Assembly: GCF_011761945.1 (NCBI RefSeq)
Contig: NZ_JAASQV010000003.1
Span: 111,538-175,537, forward strand
Direction: 5' to 3'
Origin: Sphingomonas leidyi
GTDB lineage: Bacteria; Pseudomonadota; Alphaproteobacteria; Sphingomonadales; Sphingomonadaceae
DNA: 64,000 nt
Under the pieces are notes generated by a model that had not been told where the DNA came from, did no database searches, and worked only from the letters and a program-made list of their open reading frames with translations. Position numbers and translations under genes: made by a program. Below, piece by piece: positions 1 through 9,754 of this stretch (the first letter of the stretch is position 1; every line of letters begins with the position of its first letter).

Positions 1-2
1 CG

Positions 3-3000
3 CCGGTGAGCGTCACCGCGCCCGATATCACCCCGCCCGCCGCCCCCGTGGCGAGCGTCTCGCCGGACGGTACGGTCGTGACCGGCACCGGCGAGCCCGG
101 CGCGACGGTGACCGTCCATGACGCCGCCGGCAATCCGCTCGGCACCGGCCCGGTCGCGGCCGATGGCAGCTTCAGCGTCACCCTGACCACGCCCCAGGCC
201 AATGGCCAGCTGCTGGAAGTCTCCCAGACCGATCCGGCAGGCAACGCCTCGCCCGACGTGGCGGTGCACGCACCCGACATCACGGCGCCGCTCGGCCTCA
301 CCGCTGCGGTGAACGGCGTCGGCACGGTGGTGAGCGGCAGCGGCGAGGCGGGCGCGACCGTCACCGTCCGCGACCCCTCCGGCATCGCGATCGGCACGGC
401 CGTAATTGCCGCGAACGGCAGCTACAGCGTCACCCTCACCACTCCGCAGACCAACGGCCAGCTGCTCCAGGTCACCCAGACCGACCCCGCCGGCAATGCG
501 TCCACGCCCGTCCCGGCCGCCGCGCCCGACCTGACCCCGCCGGCACTGCCGACCGCGACGGTCTCGGCCGACGGCACGACGGTGACCGGCACTGGCGAGG
601 CGGGGGCGACGCTCGTCGTGCGAAGCCCGGCCGGTACGGTGCTCGGCACCGTGACGGTGGCCGCCGACGGCAGCTATTCGGTCACGCTCTCCGTCCCCCA
701 GACCAATGGCGAAGTGCTGACCGTTCGCCAGACCGATCCGGCTGGCAATCCCTCGCCCGACCTGCACACGACGGCGCCCGACATCACCGCGCCGACCGGG
801 CTGACCGCCACGGTCAACGGCACCGGTACGATCGTCACCGGCACCGGCGAGGCGGGGGCGACCGTGATCGTCCACGATCCGCTCGGCACCGCGATCGGCA
901 CTGCGGTGGTCGCCGCCAACGGCGCCTATGCGGTGATCCTCACCACGCCCCAGGCCAACGGCCAGCTCCTCGAGGTCACCCAGACCGACACCGCCGGCAA
1001 CCTCTCCGCTCCGACGCCGGCGCTGGCCCCCGACATCACTCCGCCTGCCGCTCCGGCTCTCGCGATCAGCGCCGACGGCACCACCGCGACGGGAACGGGC
1101 GAACCGGGTGCGACGGTGACGGTCACCAGCGCCTCGGGCGCCGTGCTCGGCACCGGCCCGGTCGCAGCCGACGGGCACTTCTCGATCACCCTCGCCACGC
1201 CCCAGGCCAATGGCGGCACGGTCAGCGCCACCCAGGCCGATGCGGCGGGCAACGTCTCGCCTCCCGGCACCGCCAACGCGCCCGACATAACGCCTCCCGC
1301 AATCCCCGCCGCCACCCTCGATGCCACCGGCGCAGTCGTCTCCGGCACGGGCGAGCCGGGAGCGACGGTCGTGGTACGCGATCCCTTGTCGACGGTGATC
1401 GGAACAGCGACGGTGACTGCGGCGGGGACCTTCTCGGTCGTCCTCTCCACGCCGCAGATCGACAGCCAGGTCCTGAGCGTGACGCAGACGGATGCAGCGG
1501 GGAACACCTCCCCGGCATTGTCGCTCACCGCACCCGATCTCACCGCTCCGCCCGCGCCCGTCGGGACGGTCGCAGCGGATGGCGCTTCGATAACCGGCAC
1601 GGGCGAAGCGGGGGCGACCTTGGTCATCACCGATCCGACGGGCCTGCACATCGGGACCGTCGTCGTGGCTTCGGACGGCACCTTCACCACCACGCTCGTC
1701 CCGCCGCAGACCAACGGGCAGCTGCTCGGCCTCGTCCAGACGGACGCCGCCGGCAATGCCTCGCCCCAGGGGAGTGCGGTCGCCCCCGACCTCGTCCCGA
1801 ACGATTCCCCTGGGGCACCCACCGCGACGGTGGCGGCCGATGGCGCGACCGTGTTCGGCACCGGCCAGGCCGGCGCCACGGTGAGCGTGACCGGCCCCAA
1901 TGGCGTCGTGATCGGCACCGCAACGGTCACGCCCGGCGGCACCTATGTGGCGATACTCACCACCCCCCAGCTGAACGGCGAGACGCTGCACGTCACCCAG
2001 GCCGATGCGGAGGGTGACGTCTCACCGCCGGCCACGGCAATTGCGCCCGACCTGACGCCGCCGGTCGCACCGATCGCGGCGATCGATGCCACCGGCACGA
2101 TCGTCACCGGCACCGGCGAGCCCGGTGCAACGGTTCGCGTCGCCGATGCGGGCGGCACCGTGCTCGGCACCGCGACCGTCGGCGCCAATGGCAATTACAC
2201 CGTCGTGCTCGGCACGCCGCAGACCAACGGCCAGCTACTGTCCGTCACCCAGGCGGACGCGGCAGCGAACGTCTCGCCGGCCGTGCCGGTCACGGCGCCG
2301 GACACCACGCCTCCCGCTGCTCCCACCGCCACCGTGTCGCCGGACGGCGCCACCGTCGTCGGCACCGGCGAGCCCGGCGCGACGGTGACGATCACCAATG
2401 CAGCGGGCACGCCGATCGGCACTGCCACCGTCGCGCCCGGCGGCACCTACACGGCCACGCTCGCGACGCCGCAGACCAATGGCGAGACGCTTACCGCGAT
2501 CCAGCGGGATCCGGCGGGCAATGCCTCGCCTTCGGTCACGGCGACGGCGCCAGACACCACGCCGCCGGCCGCCCCTGCCGCCACTGTCGATGCGACCGGA
2601 ACGATCGTGACCGGCACCGGCGAGCCCGGCGCAACGGTGACGGTGCGGGATCCCGGCGGCGTGCCGATCGGCACCGCCGTGGTTGCAGCCAATGGCAGCT
2701 ATACCGCCACGCTTTCCACTGCCCAGCTCAACGGCCAGCTTCTCCAGGTCACGCAGGCCGATGCCGCGGGCAATGTCTCGCCAGCGACGCCGGCCACGGC
2801 ACCCGACATTACGCCGCCGCTCGCGCCGGCCGGCACGGTCTCCGCCGACGGCACTGCCGTCACCGGCACCGGCGAGCCCGGCGCCACCGTGCATGTGCTC
2901 AACGCCGCCGGCACCGAGATCGGCACCGCCACGGTCGCCGGCAATGGCAGCTTCACCGCGCCGCTTACCCCGGCACAGCTCAACGGGCAGGTACTGACGC

Positions 3001-6000
3001 TCAGCCAGACCGATCCGGCGGGCAATCATTCGCCGAACGTCACGGCAACCGCACCCGATCTCACGCCGCCCGCCGCGCCCGTCGCGACGGTCAGCGGCGA
3101 CGGCACGATCGTCACCGGCACCGGCGAGCCCGGCGCCACCGTCACCGTCCGCGACCCCTCGGGAACCGCGATCGGCACTGCGCTGGTCGCCGCCAACGGC
3201 GCCTATGCCGTCACGCTGACCACGCCCCAGGGCAATGGCCAGACGCTGCACGTCACTCAGGCCGATGCCGCGGGCAATGTCTCGCCCGCCACTTCGGCGC
3301 TCGCGCCCGACTTCACGCCGCCGCTCGCGCCGGCCGGCACGGTCTCCGCCGACGGCACGGCGGTGACCGGCACCGGCGAGCCCGGCGCCACCGTGCATGT
3401 GCTCAACGCCGCCGGCACCGAGATCGGCACCGCCATCGTCGCCGGCAATGGCAGCTTCACCGCGCCGCTTACCCCGGCACAGCTCAACGGGCAGGTACTG
3501 ACGCTCAGCCAGACCGATCCGGCGGGCAATCATTCGCCGAACGTCACGGCAACCGCGCCCGATCTCACGCCGCCCGCCGCGCCTGTCGCGACGGTCAGCG
3601 GCGACGGCACGATCGTCACCGGCACCGGCGAGCCCGGCGCCACCGTCACCGTCCGCGACCCCTCGGGAACCGCGATCGGCACTGCGCTGGTCGCCGCCAA
3701 CGGCGCCTATGCCGTCACGCTGACCACGCCCCAGGGCAATGGCCAGACGCTGCACGTCACCCAGGCCGATGCCGCGGGCAATGTCTCGCCCGCCACTTCG
3801 GCGCTCGCGCCCGACTTCACGCCGCCGCTCGCGCCGGCCGGCACGGTCTCCGCCGACGGCACGGCGGTGACCGGCACCGGCGAGCCCGGCGCGACCGTGC
3901 ACGTGTTCAACGCCGCCGGCACCGAGATCGGCACCGCCACGGTCGCCGGCAATGGCAGCTACACCGCGCCCCTCACGACGCCCCAGGCCAATGGCGAGAC
4001 GGTGACCGTCACCCAGAGCGATCCGGCCGGCAACCTCTCCCCCGCCACGACGGTGACCGCACCCGACATCACCCCACCCGCGCCGCCCGCCGGCGTGGCG
4101 ATCAACGGCGAAGGCACCGTCGTCACCGGCACCGGCGAGGCAGGTGCCGCCGTCGAAGTGCGCAGCGCGGGCGGCACGCTGCTCGGCACCGGCACGGTCG
4201 CGGCGAACGGCAGCTTCTCCGTCTCGCTGAACGATCCCCAGACCGCGGGTGAAACGCTCAGCGTCGCGTTGCGCGATCCCGCCGGCAACCTCTCCGGTGC
4301 GGTTCCGCTCATCGCGCCCTTCGACATCGAGGCGTTCAACAACACGGCCGACGCTTCGATCGATCTTGTGCCGGTCACCACCAACGAGAATCTGGGCAGC
4401 GCCAGCTATCTCGCCCTGGTCTCGCTGGGGCTGCTCAATCTCGATGCGCAGGTGCTGGCGACACCCAATGTCCAGTTCACCGTCGCAGCCGGCAATTCCC
4501 TTGCCGCGTCCTTCACCTATGACGCGACGCTCGCGATCGGCGTGCTGAGCGGCTACAGCGTGGTGGTCCAGCGCTTCGACGGCACCAACTGGGTCGCGGT
4601 GAGCGGCCCCGGCAACAGCTCGCTGCTCCAGCTCTCCCTGCTCAACGGCAATCTCGTCGCGACCGACACGCTCGGCCCGGGCGAGTATCGCGCCTTCGTC
4701 ACCTTCGACGGCGCCGCCGGCGTGGGCCTGCTCGGCGGCCTCGCGGTCACGGGCGTCAACAGCGACTATACCCATGTCGGCGCCGTGCAACCGAGCGCGG
4801 CCGCGGGCAATGTGATCACCGATCCGGGCCCGGGCGGGGCGGTCGACGTCGTCAGCCCGCAAACGGTCGTCCAGAGCGTCACCGTCAACGGCGTGACCAC
4901 CAATGTGGCTGCAGGCGGCACCTCGATCCATGGCGACTGGGGAACGCTCGTCATCAACCCCAATGGCAGCTATACCTACACGCCCGATGCCAATGCCGCG
5001 GCGATCGGCCATGCCGACACGTTCACCTACACGCTGGTCAACCCGACCAGCGGCGAACTGGAGAGCGCGACGCTGACGGTCACGATCGGCAGCCCGGACA
5101 TTACCGGTACGCCCCTGGCGGTCGACGACGCGGCGATCGCCACGGCGACCTTCGAGCACGTCGTCACCACCATTCTGGCGGCGATCGACTCGAGCTTTGC
5201 CACGCCCACCGCGCTGATCATCACCGGCGCGCAGACCGGCTCGGTCCATGACAGCTTCACCGTCGGCGCGAACAGCACCGCCGATGTGACGCTCTCCGCG
5301 ATCCAGTCGAGCGGGCTCAGCGTGCTGCCCACCTATACGATCACCGTCACCAACGCGCAGGGCACGGTCGTCGGCACGGTCACCCAGACCTCGGTCGCCA
5401 ATCTCGGGCTCGGCACCGGCGTCGCGCTGGTGCTCCACGACCTGCCCTCCGGCACCTACAACTACACCGTGTCGAGCACCAACCTGCTGGGCACCGGCTA
5501 TGGCACCAACGTCTATGTCGGCGAGACGGTGACGCATCTCGACCAGTACAGCCTCACCGGCAGTACCGCCGTGTCGGGCGAACTGCTCGCCAACGATACG
5601 TTGGGCACCGACTTCCCGGTGGTACGGGTCCAGATGGGCGGCAATTTCGTCCAGGTGGGCGATACGCCGCTGACCATCACCGGCGCCTATGGCACGCTGA
5701 CCGTCACCGAGACCGGCCATTATACCTACCAGCCGAGCGCCTCGCTGACCTATTCGGGCACCGATCCGGTCGACAGCTTCACCTATCAGCTGGTCCAGCC
5801 CAACGGCACGGTCGCGACGGCGCATCTCGACGTGACGGTCGACATCAACAACGGCGTCGCGCCCACGGCGATGATCTTCGAGGCCCCTTCGCTGGCGGAT
5901 ACCGTGCCGCTCGCGATGTTCTCGGCCGAATCCGCGACGGCGCCGACGGCGGCGGCAACGACCGATCACGCGCCGGTCGCATACAGCCTGAGCGACAACC

Positions 6001-6203
6001 AGGGCAGCGTCGAGGATCTGCTCGGCCAGTTCCTCCACGATCGCCAGGCCGCCTCCGACGCGTCCGCTCCGCCTGTCGCCGCGAGCGCCGCTCCCGCCGC
6101 GCCGGACATCGCCGCGGCGCCCATAGCCGACGATCCGCTACATTATCTCGTAACCGCGAACGACCTCGAACAGGATCGCCACCAGTTGAATCATGTGGTG
6201 TGA
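3..6203 (+). CDS. Giant Ig-like repeat adhesin, BapA/Bap type (5' end outside window)
   Basis: Probable type I secreted, cell-surface adhesin for biofilm formation. The reading frame is open from the first bases, so the N-terminus lies outside the window; 2,066 codons are visible. The first ~1,440 visible residues are 17 tandem Ig-like repeats of about 84 residues (252 bp), each carrying a TGTGEPGAT-like core and a D-PAGN-like turn. The rest is a non-repetitive C-terminal region with two VCBS/cadherin-like stretches (visible residues ~1605-1705 and ~1865-1955, each with a DGSYTYTP- or GHYTYQPS-like strand followed by DTFTY or DSFTY). The C-terminal tail is where a type I secretion signal would sit. 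The type I secretion operon starts 108 bp downstream, matching this substrate. I do not see RTX nonapeptides. Two repeat pairs are almost identical at DNA level. Confidence 0.9.
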   Translation, partial: PVSVTAPDITPPAAPVASVSPDGTVVTGTGEPGATVTVHDAAGNPLGTGPVAADGSFSVTLTTPQANGQLLEVSQTDPAGNASPDVAVHAPDITAPLGLTAAVNGVGTVVSGSGEAGATVTVRDPSGIAIGTAVIAANGSYSVTLTTPQTNGQLLQVTQTDPAGNASTPVPAAAPDLTPPALPTATVSADGTTVTGTGEAGATLVVRSPAGTVLGTVTVAADGSYSVTLSVPQTNGEVLTVRQTDPAGNPSPDLHTTAPDITAPTGLTATVNGTGTIVTGTGEAGATVIVHDPLGTAIGTAVVAANGAYAVILTTPQANGQLLEVTQTDTAGNLSAPTPALAPDITPPAAPALAISADGTTATGTGEPGATVTVTSASGAVLGTGPVAADGHFSITLATPQANGGTVSATQADAAGNVSPPGTANAPDITPPAIPAATLDATGAVVSGTGEPGATVVVRDPLSTVIGTATVTAAGTFSVVLSTPQIDSQVLSVTQTDAAGNTSPALSLTAPDLTAPPAPVGTVAADGASITGTGEAGATLVITDPTGLHIGTVVVASDGTFTTTLVPPQTNGQLLGLVQTDAAGNASPQGSAVAPDLVPNDSPGAPTATVAADGATVFGTGQAGATVSVTGPNGVVIGTATVTPGGTYVAILTTPQLNGETLHVTQADAEGDVSPPATAIAPDLTPPVAPIAAIDATGTIVTGTGEPGATVRVADAGGTVLGTATVGANGNYTVVLGTPQTNGQLLSVTQADAAANVSPAVPVTAPDTTPPAAPTATVSPDGATVVGTGEPGATVTITNAAGTPIGTATVAPGGTYTATLATPQTNGETLTAIQRDPAGNASPSVTATAPDTTPPAAPAATVDATGTIVTGTGEPGATVTVRDPGGVPIGTAVVAANGSYTATLSTAQLNGQLLQVTQADAAGNVSPATPATAPDITPPLAPAGTVSADGTAVTGTGEPGATVHVLNAAGTEIGTATVAGNGSFTAPLTPAQLNGQVLTLSQTDPAGNHSPNVTATAPDLTPPAAPVATVSGDGTIVTGTGEPGATVTVRDPSGTAIGTALVAANGAYAVTLTTPQGNGQTLHVTQADAAGNVSPATSALAPDFTPPLAPAGTVSADGTAVTGTGEPGATVHVLNAAGTEIGTAIVAGNGSFTAPLTPAQLNGQVLTLSQTDPAGNHSPNVTATAPDLTPPAAPVATVSGDGTIVTGTGEPGATVTVRDPSGTAIGTALVAANGAYAVTLTTPQGNGQTLHVTQADAAGNVSPATSALAPDFTPPLAPAGTVSADGTAVTGTGEPGATVHVFNAAGTEIGTATVAGNGSYTAPLTTPQANGETVTVTQSDPAGNLSPATTVTAPDITPPAPPAGVAINGEGTVVTGTGEAGAAVEVRSAGGTLLGTGTVAANGSFSVSLNDPQTAGETLSVALRDPAGNLSGAVPLIAPFDIEAFNNTADASIDLVPVTTNENLGSASYLALVSLGLLNLDAQVLATPNVQFTVAAGNSLAASFTYDATLAIGVLSGYSVVVQRFDGTNWVAVSGPGNSSLLQLSLLNGNLVATDTLGPGEYRAFVTFDGAAGVGLLGGLAVTGVNSDYTHVGAVQPSAAAGNVITDPGPGGAVDVVSPQTVVQSVTVNGVTTNVAAGGTSIHGDWGTLVINPNGSYTYTPDANAAAIGHADTFTYTLVNPTSGELESATLTVTIGSPDITGTPLAVDDAAIATATFEHVVTTILAAIDSSFATPTALIITGAQTGSVHDSFTVGANSTADVTLSAIQSSGLSVLPTYTITVTNAQGTVVGTVTQTSVANLGLGTGVALVLHDLPSGTYNYTVSSTNLLGTGYGTNVYVGETVTHLDQYSLTGSTAVSGELLANDTLGTDFPVVRVQMGGNFVQVGDTPLTITGAYGTLTVTETGHYTYQPSASLTYSGTDPVDSFTYQLVQPNGTVATAHLDVTVDINNGVAPTAMIFEAPSLADTVPLAMFSAESATAPTAAATTDHAPVAYSLSDNQGSVEDLLGQFLHDRQAASDASAPPVAASAAPAAPDIAAAPIADDPLHYLVTANDLEQDRHQLNHVV
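2811..3818 (+). repeat. Near-identical 504-bp tandem duplication inside the adhesin
   Basis: The block at 2811-3314 recurs at 3315-3818 with a period of exactly 504 bp, which is two Ig repeats, and the start of a third copy follows at 3819. The copies differ by only a few bases, whereas the other Ig repeats in the gene are diverged at both DNA and protein level. This points to a recent in-frame duplication or to gene conversion between repeats. An assembly collapse or expansion is possible here. Confidence 0.9.
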
Positions 6204-6209
6204 GATATC

Positions 6210-6279
6210 ACTCCGAACTCGGAGTCGATTCTCGAAAATCGTCCATGATTCCAAAAGGGTGATTAACTTACATCGTAAG
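6210..6279. promoter_or_regulatory. Cluster of short inverted repeats between adhesin and tolC-like gene
   Basis: Three small dyads lie in the 108-bp gap: ACTCCGA/TCGGAGT at 6210-6225, CGATT/AATCG at 6226-6241, and CTTAC-ATC-GTAAG at 6267-6279. The first two could form a weak hairpin behind the adhesin stop codon. The third looks more like an operator half-site pair. No T-tract follows, so a classical terminator is unlikely. Function is inferred only. Confidence 0.3.
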
Positions 6280-6311
6280 ACGACACGCAATGCGGACAGG
6301 GAGGCTGTCGC

Positions 6312-7634
6312 TTGGGAGAAAGGTTGCGACGAGGCCCGCTCGGCGGTGCGATCGGCATCATGGCGATCGGAACGCTGGCAGCCTCCCTGGCCGGCACGGT
6401 GTACGCGCAGGAAAGTGCCGGGCTCTCGCTCGAGGCGGCGGTCCGCCAGGCCGTGGCGTGGCATCCGAACATCGTCTCCGCAGCGGCCACGCTGGATGCG
6501 CGCGGCGCGGATGTGGACGTCGCGCGGGCCGGCTACCTGCCCCAGATAAGTGCGGGCGTCGGCACCGGCTACGACAATCGCCTCGGCTCGAGCTGGCGGC
6601 CGCGCCCCCAAGTCTCCGCCTCGCAGATGCTCTATGATTTCGGCAAGGTCCGCAGCGCGGTGGACTATGCGCAGGCGGGCACGCGCGTCGGCCGCGCCGA
6701 TCTGCTCCTCGCGATCGACGGGCTCATCCACGATACCGGCTATGCGATCGTGGAACTGCAGCGCAACGCGGCGCTCCACGACATCGCCGAGGAACAGCTG
6801 GCGCGGATCCGCGAGATCAGCGGGCTGGTCGCCGATCGGGTCGCCAAGGGTGCGTCCACCCGGTCGGACGGGCTTCAGGCGGAATCGCGGGTTGCCGCCG
6901 CCAAGGCGACGCTGGCGCAGATCGATGCCGAGCAACGACGCTGGGGCAGCAATCTCGCCTTTCTTCTCGGCGACGAAAAGGCCCGGGCGCCGGTGAGCGC
7001 CGACATGCCCGACTGGCTGATGCGCAGTTGCGCCGCCGGGCTGGCCGATTGGAGCACGGTGCCGGCAGTGATGCGCGCCGACGCCCAGCGCGAACAGGCC
7101 GCCGCGCAGCTTCACCGCAGCCGCGCCGATCGCCTGCCCACCGTATCGCTCGCGGGGGACGCGGCCGCGGACATCGGGTCGCCCTTCTCCGATCGCAGCG
7201 CCTACAGCTTCGGGCTCAGCGTCTCGAGCAACATATTCGGCGGCAACGCCACCCGCGCCCGCGTCCGCAGCGCGGATTATTCGCTCGCCGCCGCCGATGC
7301 CGCCTCGCGCCAGGCGCGCAACGAAGCGAGCCAGCGGCTCGCCGAGGCCCGGCAGCAGATCGGCAGCCTTACCCGGCTGCTCGACACGCTCAACCTGCGC
7401 GAGGCAGACATGGCGGAAACCGGACAACTCTACCGCGCGCAATATCTCGAAATGGGCACGCGGACGCTGGTCGACCTGCTCAATGCGGAACAGGAACTGC
7501 ACCAGGCGCGGTTCGACGCAGTCAATACCGAGCATGACCTGCGCCGGCTGCAGCTCGACTGCCTCTATTATTCCGGCCGATCGCGCGATGCCTTCGGCCT
7601 GACGGGCACGCGCCTGCGGGGCGTGACGCTGTGA
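6312..7634 (+). CDS. TolC-family outer membrane protein of a type I secretion system
   Basis: Outer membrane channel component (TolC/LapE-like), 440 aa. The chosen TTG start has a strong ribosome binding site, AGGGAGG, ending 7 nt upstream; ATG at 6360 is the alternative. An N-terminal signal peptide is visible, with a hydrophobic stretch ending at VYA-QE. The mature part has the alternating coiled-coil segments (QAG/ARV and LAEARQQ-like helices) and the duplicated layout of OEP domains. It is the first gene of the secretion operon; its TGA overlaps the GTG of the ABC transporter by 4 nt, so translation is probably coupled. With the adjacent adhesin it forms a dedicated export locus. Confidence 0.88.
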   Translation: MGERLRRGPLGGAIGIMAIGTLAASLAGTVYAQESAGLSLEAAVRQAVAWHPNIVSAAATLDARGADVDVARAGYLPQISAGVGTGYDNRLGSSWRPRPQVSASQMLYDFGKVRSAVDYAQAGTRVGRADLLLAIDGLIHDTGYAIVELQRNAALHDIAEEQLARIREISGLVADRVAKGASTRSDGLQAESRVAAAKATLAQIDAEQRRWGSNLAFLLGDEKARAPVSADMPDWLMRSCAAGLADWSTVPAVMRADAQREQAAAQLHRSRADRLPTVSLAGDAAADIGSPFSDRSAYSFGLSVSSNIFGGNATRARVRSADYSLAAADAASRQARNEASQRLAEARQQIGSLTRLLDTLNLREADMAETGQLYRAQYLEMGTRTLVDLLNAEQELHQARFDAVNTEHDLRRLQLDCLYYSGRSRDAFGLTGTRLRGVTL

Positions 7635-9754
7635 GCGGCGCGTCGGCCGAGACCTGGCTCGACATCCTTTGCCAGGCGGCGCGGCACTATCGCCTGCCCG
7701 TTTCCGAGCAGCGCGCCCGCCTGGCGGGGCTTTGGGACATCGCTTCCCCCGAGGAAAGTCGCGTGCGTGCCCTCGCCCGGCCCCTGGGCCTGGCTCTCCG
7801 CTTCGCCGATCCCGGTTCCGTGCGGCTGACGAGCTGGCGCCTGCCGGTGATCGCCTGCCTCGCCGATGGCGAGCTCGCCCTGATTACCGCCCTTGCCGGC
7901 GACGGAGAGGCGGTGTTCACTGTCGCCGGCGAGGCCGGCATGGCCGCGCGCCGCCCGCTCGCCGAGCTGCTCGCCGCCGCGACCCTGATCGTCGTGCCAC
8001 GCCCCGCCCGCTCCGCCGCCGACGCGCGCGTCGATACCTATATCCGGCCCTATGAGGAGCATTGGCTCCGCCGGATCCTGCTCCAGGACGCGCGCGCCTA
8101 TGGCCATGTCGCGGTCGCCTCGGTGGTGACCAACCTGCTGGGGCTCGCGGGCATCCTGTTCTCGATGCAGGTCTATGACCGCGTCATTCCGGCCCAGTCG
8201 ATGCCGACGCTCGTCATCCTCTTCCTGGGCGTGCTGCTGGCGATCGCCTTCGACTTCCTGCTGCGCAAGCTGCGCGTGGCCATCACCGACGTTCTGGGGA
8301 AGCGGGCCGACCTGCGGCTCTCCGATCTCGTCTTCGGCCATGCGCTGCGCGTCCGCAACCGGGAGCGGCCGACTTCGACCGGCACCTTCATCTCCCAGCT
8401 GCGCGATCTCGACCAGGTCCGCGACATGCTGACCTCCACCACCGTCTCCGCGGTGGCGGACCTGCCCTTCTTCCTGCTCTTCCTCGCGATCCTCGCCTTT
8501 ATCGGCGGGACGCTCGCGCTCGTGCCCCTCGTCGCAGTGGCATTGCTGCTGGTGCCCAGCCTGCTCGCGCAGCGGCGCCTGCGCGTCCTTGCCACCGAAT
8601 CGATGCGGGAAAGTTCGCTGCGCAACGCGCTGCTGGTCGAGGCAGTCCAAGGCATAGAGGACATCAAGGCGCTGCAGGCGGAGGAGCGCTTCCAGCGCCA
8701 GTGGAATCACTACAACAGCGTCGCGGGCGAGGCCCAGCTTCGCCTGCGCGGGCTGACCGCCAGCCTCTCGACCTGGTCGCAAAGCGTGCAGAACGGCGTC
8801 TACGCGGCAGTGATCTTCGTCGGCGCGCCCATGGTGATCGCCGGCGACATCACCACCGGTACGCTCGTCGCCACTTCGATGCTCGCCTCACGCATGATCG
8901 CGCCGATGGCCCAGATATCCGGCCTGCTCGGCCGCTGGCAGCATGCGAAGCTGGCAACCCAGAGCCTCAACCAGATAATGGGGTTGCCGACGGACAGCCC
9001 CGACGCCGAGCACCGCATTCCCCTCGCCGCGGTCACCGGCAGCTTCGCGCTGCGCTCGGCGGTATTCTCCTATGCCGATCCCAATGCCCCGCCCGCCCTG
9101 ACCGTGCCCGGCCTCGACATCATGGCTGGCGAGAAGGTGGCGCTGCTGGGCCGCAACGGTGCCGGCAAATCGACTCTGCTCCAGGGCCTGTCGGGCATGC
9201 TCCAGCCGGTCTCCGGCGAAGTCCTGCTCGACGATCTCGCGCTGCACCAGATCGATCCCGCCGATGTGCGCCGGGACGTCTGCCTACTCACCCAGAACAG
9301 CCGGCTCTTCCACGGCACGCTGCGCGAGAACCTGACGATGGGCGCTCCACACGCAAGCAACGTGGAAATAATGGCGGCTCTCGAGATGGTCTGCGCACAG
9401 GATTTCGTGCGGCGGCTGCGCGACGGGCTCGAACATGTCGTGCTGGAAGGTGGGCTGGGCCTGTCCGGCGGGCAGGTCCAGTCGCTGCTTCTCGCCCGCC
9501 TGCTGCTCAGGCGCCCGGTGGTGGCGCTGCTCGACGAGCCCACCGCGGCGATGGACGAACTCGCCGAGCGTCACTTCATCGCGAGCTTCCGCGAATGGAG
9601 CCGGGATCGCACGATCGTCGTGGCGACGCACCGCATGCGGGTGCTCGAGCTCGTGGACCGGGTGATCGTCATCGACCATGGCAGAGTGGTGCTCGACCAG
9701 CCCAGGGAAGCCGCGCTCGACGCGATGCGCGGCGCCAGGACGCAGGCAGCATGA
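7631..9754 (+). CDS. Type I secretion ABC transporter (permease-ATPase, LapB-like)
   Basis: Inner-membrane exporter, 707 aa, probably moving the upstream adhesin. Residues 1-130 form a degenerate C39-peptidase-like domain without the catalytic cysteine, as in LapB/HlyB exporters that do not cleave a leader. A six-helix transmembrane domain follows (~160-430). The ATPase has Walker A GRNGAGKST near residue 508, signature LSGGQ, Walker B VVALLDEPTAAMD and the H-loop histidine in VATHR. The GTG start overlaps the end of the tolC-like gene by 4 nt, and the stop overlaps the next ATG (ATGA). Family assignment is firm; the specific cargo is inferred from position. Confidence 0.93.
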   Translation: MSGASAETWLDILCQAARHYRLPVSEQRARLAGLWDIASPEESRVRALARPLGLALRFADPGSVRLTSWRLPVIACLADGELALITALAGDGEAVFTVAGEAGMAARRPLAELLAAATLIVVPRPARSAADARVDTYIRPYEEHWLRRILLQDARAYGHVAVASVVTNLLGLAGILFSMQVYDRVIPAQSMPTLVILFLGVLLAIAFDFLLRKLRVAITDVLGKRADLRLSDLVFGHALRVRNRERPTSTGTFISQLRDLDQVRDMLTSTTVSAVADLPFFLLFLAILAFIGGTLALVPLVAVALLLVPSLLAQRRLRVLATESMRESSLRNALLVEAVQGIEDIKALQAEERFQRQWNHYNSVAGEAQLRLRGLTASLSTWSQSVQNGVYAAVIFVGAPMVIAGDITTGTLVATSMLASRMIAPMAQISGLLGRWQHAKLATQSLNQIMGLPTDSPDAEHRIPLAAVTGSFALRSAVFSYADPNAPPALTVPGLDIMAGEKVALLGRNGAGKSTLLQGLSGMLQPVSGEVLLDDLALHQIDPADVRRDVCLLTQNSRLFHGTLRENLTMGAPHASNVEIMAALEMVCAQDFVRRLRDGLEHVVLEGGLGLSGGQVQSLLLARLLLRRPVVALLDEPTAAMDELAERHFIASFREWSRDRTIVVATHRMRVLELVDRVIVIDHGRVVLDQPREAALDAMRGARTQAA

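Noticed and set aside
1..4320. Regular repeats resembling a CRISPR or satellite array
   Set aside because: The period is about 252 bp, the units are coding and in frame, and they encode Ig-like domains; there are no short repeats with unique spacers.
2235..6038. Long open frame on the minus strand through the adhesin, over 1,200 codons
   Set aside because: It is the mirror of the GC-rich repeat units: Arg/Gly-rich, repetitive, no start signal and no domain. The plus-strand frame is the real gene.
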